DNA of 8,824 nucleotides, from assembly GCA_001783255.1 (NCBI GenBank), contig MFRB01000027.1, positions 1 to 8,824 on the forward strand. Direction: 5' to 3'. Positions within the stretch are counted from its first letter, which is position 1. Each line of letters begins with the position of its first letter. This document shows positions 1 to 6,697 of this stretch, one piece after another. Both the position numbers and the translations under genes were made by a program. This stretch comes from Candidatus Magasanikbacteria bacterium RIFOXYD12_FULL_33_17 (GTDB taxonomy: Bacteria > Patescibacteriota > Patescibacteriia > Magasanikbacterales > UBA922). The notes below the pieces were generated by a model. That model was not told the origin of the DNA. It made no database searches and saw only the letters and a program-made list of their open reading frames with translations.

Positions 1-1623
1 AAAAGTTCCTTTGAACTTGGCCATTTCAGCACTTGTCTTATAACTTTCAGCCGTCATAAGTGCAGTGACTGAAGCTGAAAAACCATAAGCTTCATTTGAT
101 TCATAAGGAATACCTGCAGTCATAAGAACTGAACCCAAATTAGCATAACCCAAACCTAATGTACGAAAATCAAAACTACCCCGAGCAATTTCTTCACTTG
201 GAAATTGAGCCATCAACACAGAAATTTCCAAAACAGTAGTCATCAGACGCACACCATGTTTGAATTCATCAACCAAGAAAGTATTATTACTATTTTCAAA
301 AAAATGAGCAAGATTAAATGAAGCCAGATTACAAGCAGTATTATCTAAGAACATGTATTCAGAACAAGGATTTGAACCATTGATACGTCCAGATTGAGGA
401 CAGGTATGCCATTCATTGATATTATCATCATATTGAAGACCAGGATCTGCACAAACCCAAGCAGCATAAGCAATCTCATCCCAAAGTTTACGAGCTTTGA
501 TTGTCTTACAAACACTACCATCAACACGCCAAGTAAGATTCCAACTACCATCATTATCTAAAGCTGACATGAATTTGTTTGGCACACGAACTGAATTGTT
601 GGAATTTTGTCCTGAAACAGTCTGATAAGCTTCTCCTTCATAATCACTAGGATAACCTGCAGCAATAAGAGCAGCGACTTTTTTTTCTTCTTCTACTTTC
701 CAATTTACAAATTCTTCAATATCTGGATGATCAAGATTTAGAGTAACCATCTTAGCAGCACGCCTGGTAGTACCACCAGATTTGATAGCACCAGCAGCTC
801 TATCACCGATACGAAGCCAACTCATAAGACCACTAGATCTGCCACCACCTGACAAAGGCTCACCTTTACCACGCAAAGCTGAAAAATTGGTACCAGTACC
901 AGAACCATATTTAAAAAGTCTAGCTTCTCTTACCCACAAATCCATGATACCACCTTCACCAACTAAATCGTCTTTGATTGATTGAATAAAACAAGCATGT
1001 GGTTGAGGATGAGTATAAGCATCTTTGGCTTTAGTCATTTCACCATTGTCTGGATCAACATAATAATGACCCTGAGCGTTACTATTGATACCGTAAGCCC
1101 AATTCAAACCAGTGTTGAACCATTGAGGAGAATTTGGTGCCACCATCTGACGCAAATGCATAACCACGATTTCATCATAAAAAATCTGAGCATCCTTGGC
1201 TGAAGCAAAATAACCATATTTTTCTCCCCAATATCTCCAAGTACCCACAAGACGATGGATTGTCTGCTTTACACTGGTTTCAGGTCCAAGCACGGGTGAC
1301 CCGTCAGTGTTTAGCTTTGGCATACCATCGTCATTGTGTTGAGGTACTCCTGTTTTACGAAAATATTTTTGGGCAATAATGTCCGTTGCAACTTGTGACC
1401 ATTGTTTTGGTATTTCAATATCTTTCATTTCAAAGACTACAGTTCCATTTGGTTCACGAATGATAGAAGTACGTTTTTCGTATTCCACCATATCAAAAGG
1501 ACTTTTTCCTTCCTGGCTAAATACACGTCTAAAACGTAAACCATTTTCTTCATAGGAAAAATTAACATCAGTTTCTTGTCCTAGGCAAAGACCCTGGAAA
1601 ACCTTAGAGTTGACAGCACCCAT
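1..1623 (-). CDS. nrdJ: Class II (adenosylcobalamin-dependent) ribonucleotide reductase, C-terminus cut by window edge
   Basis: Reduces ribonucleotides to deoxyribonucleotides using a B12-generated thiyl radical, supplying DNA precursors in the cytoplasm without an oxygen-dependent radical subunit. The 541 visible codons translate without a stop. Landmarks are NSPQWFNTG near residue 164, the first redox cysteine in HACFIQS (C211), the glycine-rich stretch KYGSGTGTNFS, the stretch RAAGAIKSGGTTRRAAKM, NSVRV, the radical-site motif NPCSE (N418, C420, E422) and the second redox cysteine in ACNLASFNL (C431). There is no N-terminal ATP cone. NrdJ proteins are usually well over 700 residues, so the rest of the barrel and the C-terminal redox tail lie outside the window. 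The start is the ATG after TTTTACAAAT; it has no Shine-Dalgarno, but the homologous sequence begins here. The upstream NrdR-type boxes support the assignment. No intein is seen in the visible part. Confidence 0.95.
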   Translation of the reverse strand, partial: MGAVNSKVFQGLCLGQETDVNFSYEENGLRFRRVFSQEGKSPFDMVEYEKRTSIIREPNGTVVFEMKDIEIPKQWSQVATDIIAQKYFRKTGVPQHNDDGMPKLNTDGSPVLGPETSVKQTIHRLVGTWRYWGEKYGYFASAKDAQIFYDEIVVMHLRQMVAPNSPQWFNTGLNWAYGINSNAQGHYYVDPDNGEMTKAKDAYTHPQPHACFIQSIKDDLVGEGGIMDLWVREARLFKYGSGTGTNFSALRGKGEPLSGGGRSSGLMSWLRIGDRAAGAIKSGGTTRRAAKMVTLNLDHPDIEEFVNWKVEEEKKVAALIAAGYPSDYEGEAYQTVSGQNSNNSVRVPNKFMSALDNDGSWNLTWRVDGSVCKTIKARKLWDEIAYAAWVCADPGLQYDDNINEWHTCPQSGRINGSNPCSEYMFLDNTACNLASFNLAHFFENSNNTFLVDEFKHGVRLMTTVLEISVLMAQFPSEEIARGSFDFRTLGLGYANLGSVLMTAGIPYESNEAYGFSASVTALMTAESYKTSAEMAKFKGTF

Positions 1624-1646
1624 ATTTGTAAAAGATTAGAATTTAA

Positions 1647-1680
1647 AAAAGAAAAATCTATAACTATAAATTTTTCTTTT
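1647..1680 (-). promoter_or_regulatory. AT-only hairpin in the nrdJ mRNA leader
   Basis: An 11-bp perfect inverted repeat (AAAAGAAAAAT and ATTTTTCTTTT) with a 12-nt loop lies between the putative nrdJ promoter and the start codon. It would form a weak A-U stem in the leader RNA. It has none of the conserved parts of a cobalamin riboswitch. Its function is unknown and it may only reflect base composition. Confidence 0.3.
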
Positions 1681-1685
1681 CTCAA

Positions 1686-1715
1686 ATTATAATATACTAT
1701 ATGTAGTGGTCTGAA
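1686..1715 (-). promoter_or_regulatory. Candidate proximal promoter of nrdJ
   Basis: Reading leftward, TTCAGA (1715-1710) and a perfect TATAAT (1691-1686) are 18 bp apart. The -35 match is only moderate (4 of 6). The spacer is almost entirely the downstream NrdR-like box, so a bound repressor would block RNA polymerase directly. Confidence 0.5.
1694..1709 (-). promoter_or_regulatory. Second NrdR box (imperfect)
   Basis: Read on the minus strand this is CCACTACATATAGTAT. It fits 13 of 16 positions of the known NrdR box acaCwAtATaTwGtgt. It is separated from the perfect box by exactly 16 bp, giving a 32-bp centre-to-centre spacing (three helical turns), the usual arrangement of paired NrdR boxes. 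It sits between the -35 and -10 of the proximal nrdJ promoter. Confidence 0.75.
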
Positions 1716-1725
1716 AAATTAATAA

Positions 1726-1741
1726 ACACAATATATTGTGT
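1726..1741 (-). promoter_or_regulatory. NrdR box (perfect palindrome)
   Basis: ACACAATATATTGTGT matches all 16 positions of the NrdR consensus and is the core of a 20-bp perfect palindrome at 1724-1743. NrdR is the zinc-ribbon/ATP-cone repressor that senses ATP/dATP and controls ribonucleotide reductase genes. A position just upstream of nrdJ, paired with the box at 1694-1709, makes this the most secure regulatory site in the window. The nrdR gene itself is not in view. Confidence 0.88.
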
Positions 1742-1759
1742 TTTCAATAAGCAATAACT

Positions 1760-1788
1760 ATTATAACACATAGTCTCAAATTGCTCAA
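1760..1788 (-). promoter_or_regulatory. Candidate distal promoter of nrdJ
   Basis: TTGAGC (1788-1783) and TATAAT (1765-1760) are 17 bp apart on the minus strand, with TG one base before the -10. Transcription would start near 1753, upstream of both NrdR boxes, so a bound repressor would act as a roadblock. It competes with the proximal promoter as the real nrdJ start; both are plausible. Confidence 0.5.
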
Positions 1789-1860
1789 AATACTCTATCT
1801 TCGGCTTAGTTTAGCCACAAAAAAGGACTATAAAAAAATAAACCAAAAAAAATAAATAAG

Positions 1861-1899
1861 TTATCCACAAACTATACAGATGTTATACAATTATTCATA
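1861..1899 (+). promoter_or_regulatory. DnaA-box word with a second near-match
   Basis: TTATCCACA at 1861-1869 is the high-affinity DnaA box. TTATTCATA at 1891-1899, on the same strand, differs at one position from TTATNCACA. They lie in AT-rich DNA between the divergent nrdJ and ruvB promoters. DnaA control of ribonucleotide reductase promoters is known in other bacteria. Two words are too few to call a replication origin. Confidence 0.4.
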
Positions 1900-1905
1900 A
1901 CAAGA

Positions 1906-1934
1906 TTGATTAAGTTAAAAAAATAGCGTAAAAT
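1906..1934 (+). promoter_or_regulatory. Promoter of ruvB
   Basis: TTGATT (1906-1911) and TAAAAT (1929-1934) are 17 bp apart. A start about 7 nt after the -10 falls at position 1941, the first base of the long hairpin, so the whole leader of about 150 nt would be the stem-loop. Confidence 0.6.
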
Positions 1935-1940
1935 AGAAAC

Positions 1941-2082
1941 AAGCTTGAAAGGCCTAAAAGGCCTGAAAAGCTTGAAATGCTTTTGTTTTGAATTTTAAAT
2001 AAAATTAAATTAAAATAACAAAACTTTCTTATAAAAATAATAAGCCTCTTAGGCCTTTTGAGCCTTTCAGGCCTTTCAAGCT
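1941..2082 (+). repeat. Long word-iterated hairpin forming the ruvB leader
   Basis: The arms 1941-1980 and 2043-2082 are inverted repeats of about 40 nt. The outer 15 bp (AAGCTTGAAAGGCCT) pair perfectly and most of the rest pairs with G-U wobbles. Each arm is made of repeated words of 8-10 nt around AAGGCCT, AAGCTT and GGCCTGAAA, many of them palindromic themselves. The 62-nt loop is AT-rich. The 3' arm ends 7 nt before the ruvB start codon, so the folded RNA would reach into the ribosome landing site. There is no T-tract, so it is not a terminator. Confidence 0.8.
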
Positions 2083-2089
2083 TTTTATT

Positions 2090-3163
2090 ATGTCCTACGA
2101 AGTCTACGAACTAGATGAAGAATTGAATCCTCAGATCAAAGATGCTAAGGATCGTCTTGTAACACCTAAAGAAATATTAGATACCGAAGAACAATCTATT
2201 GAGATTTCTTTACGTCCCCAAAATCTGACTGAGTTTGTCGGACAAAACCATATCAAAGAACCCTTAATAATTTCTATCGAAGCTGCCAAAAAAAGACAAG
2301 AACCAATTGAGCATGTCTTGCTTTATGGTAATCCTGGACTTGGCAAAACAACTCTAGCCAACATCATCGCCAAAGAAATGGGAGTAAATATCAAAGTCAC
2401 AGCTGGTCCAGCACTCGAACGTGTTAGTGACTTGGCGGCTATACTTTCCAACCTGGCTGAAGGTGACATTCTTTTTATTGATGAAATTCATCGTGTCAAC
2501 AAAACAGTTGAAGAAATACTATATAGTGCTATGGAAGATTATGCCCTAGACATTATCATTGGTAAAGGACCAACCGCCAGAACTCTACGTATGCCTCTAG
2601 AAAAATTTACCTTGATTGGTGCCACAACAAAATTAAATCTTTTATCTTCACCGCTTCGTGATCGTTTCGGCCATGTTTATCATCTAAATTTTTATGAAGA
2701 TAGTGATATTGAAAAAATAATAAATAGAAATGCAAAACTTCTAGAAGTAAATATTGAAAATGATGCTGACAAATTAATCGCTGTCCGCTCTCGCAAAACT
2801 CCTCGTATTGCTAATAGATTACTCAAACGTGTTCGTGACTACGCACAAGTCAAACATAATGGTATAATAAATGCAGAAATTGCTAAGTTGGCACTTGAAA
2901 TGCTCAATGTCGATGAATATGGACTTGATGAAATAGACAGAAAAATTTTACATTTCATTATTGATAATTTTGCTGGTGGACCTGTCGGGCTAAACACCTT
3001 ATCTTCGGCTATTGCTGAAGAGATGGATACTGTTGAGACAATCTATGAACCATTTCTCTTGCAAATAGGCATGCTGGAAAGAACTCCAAGAGGCAGAAAA
3101 GCGACTGGAAAAGCATACAAACATTTAGGAAAGAAAATGCCAAAACAAAATAAATTAATTTAG
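2090..3163 (+). CDS. ruvB: Holliday junction branch-migration DNA helicase RuvB
   Basis: Hexameric AAA+ motor that, with RuvA, drives branch migration of Holliday junctions in recombinational repair. At 357 residues it is close to the usual 330-350. Visible parts: RuvB N-terminal signature LRPQNLTEFVGQ (41-52), Walker A GNPGLGKTT (80-88, Asn replacing the common Pro), Walker B ILFIDE (127-132), sensor 1 GATTK (177-181), arginine-finger region SPLRDRFG (187-194), sensor 2 RKTPRIANRLLKR (235-247), and the C-terminal winged helix with GGPVGLNTL and ERTPRGRKAT. The first 40 residues are an acidic, poorly conserved extension. The ATG at 2090 has no Shine-Dalgarno and directly follows the long hairpin. 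It leads a rightward row with three membrane-protein genes. ruvA and ruvC are not adjacent. Confidence 0.97.
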   Translation: MSYEVYELDEELNPQIKDAKDRLVTPKEILDTEEQSIEISLRPQNLTEFVGQNHIKEPLIISIEAAKKRQEPIEHVLLYGNPGLGKTTLANIIAKEMGVNIKVTAGPALERVSDLAAILSNLAEGDILFIDEIHRVNKTVEEILYSAMEDYALDIIIGKGPTARTLRMPLEKFTLIGATTKLNLLSSPLRDRFGHVYHLNFYEDSDIEKIINRNAKLLEVNIENDADKLIAVRSRKTPRIANRLLKRVRDYAQVKHNGIINAEIAKLALEMLNVDEYGLDEIDRKILHFIIDNFAGGPVGLNTLSSAIAEEMDTVETIYEPFLLQIGMLERTPRGRKATGKAYKHLGKKMPKQNKLI

Positions 3164-3184
3164 AATTTTCAATTCTATAATCTA

Positions 3185-3221
3185 ACATTCAAATATTCGA
3201 AAGATTTCGTAATTCGAATGT
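3185..3221 (+). repeat. Short imperfect hairpin between ruvB and the next gene
   Basis: ACATTC (3185-3190) pairs with GAATGT (3216-3221), and the interior continues with AAT and CGA matches after a one-base bulge. The word ATTCGAA recurs, as in the longer word-repeat hairpins, but pairing is weaker. A perfect TATAAT lies just before it (3176-3181), without a convincing -35. It occupies the 78-bp gap and ends 20 nt before the next start codon. Confidence 0.5.
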
Positions 3222-3241
3222 AACATTTATCTCACAACATT

Positions 3242-3487
3242 ATGATCTCTATCCCCTTTTACGTCATTCTTTTCCTTTATCTTATTTTCCTTTGTGTCTT
3301 TGTAATTTTTTCACTAATAAACTTTTATCATATTATATCTACAAGCTCTATTGATTTTGAAAGTTTTACAATTACATTTGTAGTCCTTGTCCTAACAATT
3401 TTTACTCTTTTTTTTACATGGAGAGTTATAAGTACAGTAGATTGGGCACAAAATTTAATTTTATTTGACATTAATTGGTTTAACTAA
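3242..3487 (+). CDS. Small two-helix membrane protein, unknown function
   Basis: An 81-residue, very hydrophobic protein that I cannot name. Two membrane segments are visible, at about residues 5-29 and 42-64, joined by a short polar link (STSSIDFES). The tail is amphipathic and ends DWAQNLILFDINWFN. Its stop codon is only 4 nt before the ATG of the PH-domain gene, so the two are surely co-transcribed and may act together in the membrane. No Shine-Dalgarno precedes the ATG. AT-rich codon use matches the neighbouring resident genes. Confidence 0.75.
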   Translation: MISIPFYVILFLYLIFLCVFVIFSLINFYHIISTSSIDFESFTITFVVLVLTIFTLFFTWRVISTVDWAQNLILFDINWFN

Positions 3488-3491
3488 ATAT

Positions 3492-4049
3492 ATGAGTGTA
3501 TCTAAAGTTATCAAACAAAAAAATTACGAAAAAGTAATTTTTATATTACACCGCCACCCTTTTACTTTTATTCCAACATTATTATTGTTTATTGTGTTGA
3601 TGCTCATCCCTGTTGCATTATACTTCATGTTAAATAGTCTATTTCCACAACTATTTATAGATATAACATCAAATACTCTGTTAATTTTATTTGCTAGTGT
3701 TTATTATCTTTCTACTTATTTATTTTTTTATGGTAGATTTATAGACTTTTATTTAGATATGTGGATTGTTACCAATGATAGAATTGTAGATATTGAACAA
3801 CATAGTTTATTTCACCGAGAAATAACTGAATTAGACTTATACCGCATTCAAGATGCTACAGCTTCTGTCAAAGGATTTTTTGCCACAATATTTCAATTTG
3901 GAAATGTAGATATAAAAACAGCTTCCTCTAATACAAAAATAATTTTTCAAAATATTCACAATCCAAATCATGTCCGCGAACAACTCATAAAATTAGCAGA
4001 CGAAGACAGAAAGTATCATATGAAAGATATAGCTTTGGATGGTAATTAA
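3492..4049 (+). CDS. Bacterial PH-domain (bPH2/YdbS-like) membrane protein
   Basis: A 185-residue protein with two N-terminal membrane helices (about 27-49 and 60-82) and a cytoplasmic bacterial PH domain (about 85-165). The domain signature is WIVTNDRIVDIEQ, then REITELDLYRIQDATA and GNVDIKTAS, which matches the bPH2 family. The biochemical role of the family is poorly known; membrane or envelope association is the usual inference. The frame is open further upstream to a TTG at 3465, but that would overlap the previous gene, and the ATG at 3492 gives the natural MSVSKVIKQ start 4 nt after its stop. A polar tail follows the domain. Neither start has a Shine-Dalgarno. Confidence 0.85.
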   Translation: MSVSKVIKQKNYEKVIFILHRHPFTFIPTLLLFIVLMLIPVALYFMLNSLFPQLFIDITSNTLLILFASVYYLSTYLFFYGRFIDFYLDMWIVTNDRIVDIEQHSLFHREITELDLYRIQDATASVKGFFATIFQFGNVDIKTASSNTKIIFQNIHNPNHVREQLIKLADEDRKYHMKDIALDGN

Positions 4050-4061
4050 TCAGCAGTTTAT

Positions 4062-4140
4062 AAAGTTCATAAAGTTTATAAAGTTAAAAGTAATTTAATA
4101 TTTATATTTTTTACCAAAACTTTATAACTTTATGAACTTT
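4062..4140 (+). repeat. Word-iterated hairpin upstream of the DUF1294 gene
   Basis: AAAGTTCATAAAGTT (4062-4076) pairs perfectly with 4126-4140. After a single-base bulge, ATAAAGTT (4078-4085) pairs with 4118-4125. Each arm repeats a 9-10 nt word of the type AAAGTTYAT. The loop is 32 nt of A/T. The structure fills most of the intergenic gap and ends 19 nt before the next start codon. It is not followed by a T-tract. Confidence 0.75.
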
Positions 4141-4159
4141 TTACTTTAAGAACTCATCT

Positions 4160-4441
4160 ATGATAGAACTCTCAAAAATAAATCTAGTATTAATTGTCTA
4201 TTTTACTTTAATAAACTTAATTACTTTTATTACTTTCGGTATCGACAAATCAAAATCAATAAATAATGCCAGACGGGTTTCTGAAAAAACTCTATGGATT
4301 ATGTCTTTCCTCGGTGGCTCGCTTGGAGCAATGCTTGCGATGAAAATGTTTCGGCACAAGACGAAGAAGCTGAGTTTTCAAGCGATGATGGCGGTGATTC
4401 TGGTGATACAAATATTTGTAATATATCTTATACTAAAATAA
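4160..4441 (+). CDS. DUF1294 family small membrane protein
   Basis: A 93-residue protein with the family marks GIDKSKS (27-33), RRVSEKTLW (38-46), GGSLGA (52-57) and FRHKTKKLSF (64-73), set between hydrophobic segments at about 7-27, 44-60 and 74-92. The family is widespread and integral to the membrane, and its function is unknown. It is the last gene of the rightward row and is closed by the terminator at 4447-4479. Codon use changes within the gene: the first half is AT-rich like its neighbours, while the second half has more G/C-ending codons (GCG, CTG, ACG). Confidence 0.9.
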   Translation: MIELSKINLVLIVYFTLINLITFITFGIDKSKSINNARRVSEKTLWIMSFLGGSLGAMLAMKMFRHKTKKLSFQAMMAVILVIQIFVIYLILK

Positions 4442-4446
4442 AATTA

Positions 4447-4479
4447 AAAAAATCCTATGCAATTCACATAGGATTTTTT
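4447..4479. terminator. Bidirectional intrinsic terminator
   Basis: A 13-bp perfect stem (AAAAAATCCTATG and CATAGGATTTTTT) with a 7-nt loop, flanked by A- and T-runs, so it has a T-tract on either strand. It separates the converging DUF1294 gene and TrmB-like regulator. Its outer shape, AAAAAATC...GATTTTTTGTTTG, is the same as that of the terminator at 7778-7811. Confidence 0.92.
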
Positions 4480-4493
4480 GTTTGTTTTAAATT

Positions 4494-6494
4494 TTATTCT
4501 TTCGCAACATTCCACAACAAATCAAATTGTTTTTTGTAATTTTCAATTATCTTAGAATGAGTATAAACAGTTGAAACTGGATTTTCTCCAAAGTAAGTTA
4601 TCAATGCCATATCTTTGTAAATATGAGTTTCTACTGGAAGAGCATAAGTATCTGGTAAATAACGTGTGTGAACATATTCAAATTTTTTGTCTCCAAAATC
4701 TTTTATTTCACTCTCAAATTTTTCTCTATATTTTTCATACATCAAAACATGTTTGTGTATTTTATTTTTTATTAAGTAGGAATTATGTTCACGAAATAAT
4801 TTTGTTACGTAATCACCCATACCATCCTCGCCATAGCCAGCACCAATCACATATTCAGTATCACCAGAATTTAATTGTTCCAAAATTGTTTTGTTAAATA
4901 AATTGTTTATATCTTCCTTACCTGAATAAGTCTGCACTTCTTGATTCCACAAGTAATCAAAATAACCTTTGAAAGAATCAAAAATTTCTTTTTTATCAAA
5001 ATAAATAATAGTAGGTTCATCTCCATAAAGAATAAAACTTGTTTTTCCTTTATACAAATTTATTTGCATTGGTATTGGGAGAATATTACTAAATTTTTTT
5101 AATTTACTTATCTTGAAATCTGGGTCTCCTGCCATCTCAAATCTTTTCTTTATCAAGTCATAAGAATCTTTGTAAATCAACATACTATTTTTTACACCTT
5201 TTTTTATTCTGTCCTTATGGAATCCATCATAAAATTTTTGTATTTCAGAATTGTTATTACCCAAAGAAGCACCCAACACAAAATACTCATCTTCTTTTCC
5301 AAGTTCTTCAAGCATATTATAAAAACATTTATGCAAAGCATCGAAACCAGTTTCTATTACAACCTCTTGATTCCACAAATAATCAAAATGTTTTTTATAG
5401 CCACTTACAATTTCTTCATTCTCAATAATATTTATGAAACCACCATCTTTCCAAATAATATTAGCTACTTTATTACCATATAAACAAATCACATGTGGAC
5501 TAGACATACTAGCTGACAAATATTTGTACTCATAATATGCTTCATCATTCAAACTACTTCCTTTTTCAACACCAGCAAGCTCAGCTTCGGGGTCAAGCAA
5601 ATCATACCAATTTATTTTTTTCTTTAGTCTATTTTTTTTACATTCTTCTGCTAACTTTGGAAAATATTTGTCCATACCATCTTTACTTCCACCAATCCAA
5701 TAGACATCTTGTACTTCTGAAATTTCATCAAAAAATATTTTTACGCCTTCTTCACCACGTAAATTTTGAGTAGTATCTTCCCAAAGAAATTCAAAATATT
5801 CGCGATAGCTTCTTACCAAATCAGTATTGAAAATTTCTATTATAGTATATGGCTCGGTAAAAATAAAAATAAGAACTTTATCTTTGACAATAATTATCTC
5901 ACTGTCTTTTTTAGAAATTGCTGGAACATTTTTGAATTCACTCAAACCCTTTGTTTCTTTTACATACAAATCCTCATGTTCATCCATATGATTACTAATT
6001 CCTTTGATATGTATTTTCCTCTTATTTTGTAACGCAATAAATTCCTTAACATTTTTTTCACCATTTATTTCAAAAAACTTTGATGATAAACCCAAGATAT
6101 ACCAAAAATCATTTTCAGTAATTGTATTATAAAGTTCTATGTATTTTTTACGTATTTCAGATATACCTTCATAAATAATAATTTCCTGAGATTGTATTTT
6201 GTGTTTACTTTTTAGCTCATCAATAATATCTTCTGCCAGTTTTTTCTTTTCTTCTACTTCTCCCAAAAGCCTTACAGGATCCAACACCTTGAATCTAGCT
6301 ACGCCACTAGTTTGACTCTTACTAACTAGTTTTTTTTCTTCCAATTCTTCCAAAGCAAGATAAACAAGGTTCCTATGTAATCCAGTAGAACGCACGATAT
6401 TACCAGCCTTTGCTTCACCAAGATCAAACAAGGTGGTGTAAACAGTCGCTAAATTCTTAGTAAAACCTAATTTTTGTAATTCTTTGAGAAGCAT
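4494..6494 (-). CDS. TrmB-like transcriptional regulator with four tandem effector-like domains
   Basis: A 666-residue protein. Residues 1-75 form a TrmB-type winged helix (LLKELQKLGFTKNLATVY, then LHRNLVYLALEELEEKKLV), followed by a charged coiled coil at about 77-100. The rest is four diverged copies of a domain of about 130-140 residues, at roughly 105-240, 248-375, 381-516 and 525-662. Each ends in a version of F-D/E-Y/F/L-LW-N/E (YFEFLWED, HFDYLWNQEV, YFDYLWNQEV, QFDLLWN), and each has a YxxG strand near its start (WYILG, YWIGG, YFVLG, YVIGA). The first copy keeps the TrmB motif IYEGISEIRKKY. TrmB proteins normally have one such domain, so about 250-350 residues. No signal peptide, membrane helix or HKD catalytic motif is visible. 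The ligand is unknown. It diverges from the GC-rich cassette and probably regulates it and itself. The ATG has no Shine-Dalgarno; its codon use is resident-like. Confidence 0.85.
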   Translation of the reverse strand: MLLKELQKLGFTKNLATVYTTLFDLGEAKAGNIVRSTGLHRNLVYLALEELEEKKLVSKSQTSGVARFKVLDPVRLLGEVEEKKKLAEDIIDELKSKHKIQSQEIIIYEGISEIRKKYIELYNTITENDFWYILGLSSKFFEINGEKNVKEFIALQNKRKIHIKGISNHMDEHEDLYVKETKGLSEFKNVPAISKKDSEIIIVKDKVLIFIFTEPYTIIEIFNTDLVRSYREYFEFLWEDTTQNLRGEEGVKIFFDEISEVQDVYWIGGSKDGMDKYFPKLAEECKKNRLKKKINWYDLLDPEAELAGVEKGSSLNDEAYYEYKYLSASMSSPHVICLYGNKVANIIWKDGGFINIIENEEIVSGYKKHFDYLWNQEVVIETGFDALHKCFYNMLEELGKEDEYFVLGASLGNNNSEIQKFYDGFHKDRIKKGVKNSMLIYKDSYDLIKKRFEMAGDPDFKISKLKKFSNILPIPMQINLYKGKTSFILYGDEPTIIYFDKKEIFDSFKGYFDYLWNQEVQTYSGKEDINNLFNKTILEQLNSGDTEYVIGAGYGEDGMGDYVTKLFREHNSYLIKNKIHKHVLMYEKYREKFESEIKDFGDKKFEYVHTRYLPDTYALPVETHIYKDMALITYFGENPVSTVYTHSKIIENYKKQFDLLWNVAKE

Positions 6495-6507
6495 ATATCT
6501 TATATTT

Positions 6508-6526
6508 TGTCACATTGCTTATGACA
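6508..6526. promoter_or_regulatory. Candidate operator in the regulator leader
   Basis: TGTCA-N9-TGACA (6508-6512 and 6522-6526), with TGTCAC as the full left half. It lies between the regulator's promoter and its start codon and shares its half-site with the inverted repeat at 6575-6596. This suggests autoregulation. Confidence 0.5.
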
Positions 6527-6561
6527 ACATTATTAAAAAAGCTCTATTTATAGCTATATTT

Positions 6562-6590
6562 ATCATATAATAAATGTCACCATAAGTCAA
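6562..6590 (-). promoter_or_regulatory. Promoter of the TrmB-like regulator
   Basis: TTGACT (6590-6585) and TATGAT (6567-6562), each 5 of 6 to consensus, are 17 bp apart on the minus strand. Transcription would start near 6555, giving a leader of about 60 nt. The -35 lies inside the TGTCAC inverted repeat at 6575-6596. Confidence 0.65.
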
Positions 6591-6596
6591 GTGACA
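6575..6596. promoter_or_regulatory. Shared operator-like inverted repeat between divergent promoters
   Basis: TGTCAC (6575-6580), 10 bp, then GTGACA (6591-6596), a perfect inverted repeat. It covers the -35 of the leftward regulator promoter and ends 3 bp before the -35 of the rightward cassette promoter. One bound dimer could affect both. The partner protein is inferred to be the adjacent TrmB-like regulator. Confidence 0.6.
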
Positions 6597-6599
6597 GTA

Positions 6600-6628
6600 T
6601 TGACAAAACCACAAAATTTTGCTATAGT
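6600..6628 (+). promoter_or_regulatory. Strong promoter of the GC-rich cassette array
   Basis: Perfect TTGACA (6600-6605), a 17-bp spacer, and TATAGT (6623-6628, 5 of 6). Transcription would start near 6635 and read into the 35-codon gene and, if it passes the module at 6825-6982, into the beta-barrel gene. It is the best consensus promoter in the window. The leader contains a small hairpin GACCA-AGA-TGGTC at 6650-6662. Confidence 0.8.
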
Positions 6629-6697
6629 AAGCTATTCCTGAAAGACGAAGACCAAGATGGTCGACGTTAGAGACAGGATAATCAAGAGGACTACATA

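Noticed and set aside
1624..1760. Cobalamin riboswitch before nrdJ
   Set aside because: The leader is short and AT-rich and lacks the conserved B12-box and multi-stem core. NrdR boxes explain the regulation better.
1800..1940. Replication origin in the AT-rich region with DnaA-like words
   Set aside because: Only one perfect box and one near-match, and no dnaA, dnaN or rpmH genes nearby.
3465..3491. TTG start giving nine extra residues to the PH-domain protein
   Set aside because: It overlaps the previous gene, has no Shine-Dalgarno and adds a non-conserved stretch. The ATG at 3492, 4 nt after the upstream stop, is the natural start.
4494..6032. Several plus-strand open frames opposite the regulator
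   Set aside because: They are low-complexity antisense frames, rich in F, H, I and Y, mirroring the AT-rich codons of the regulator, without start signals.
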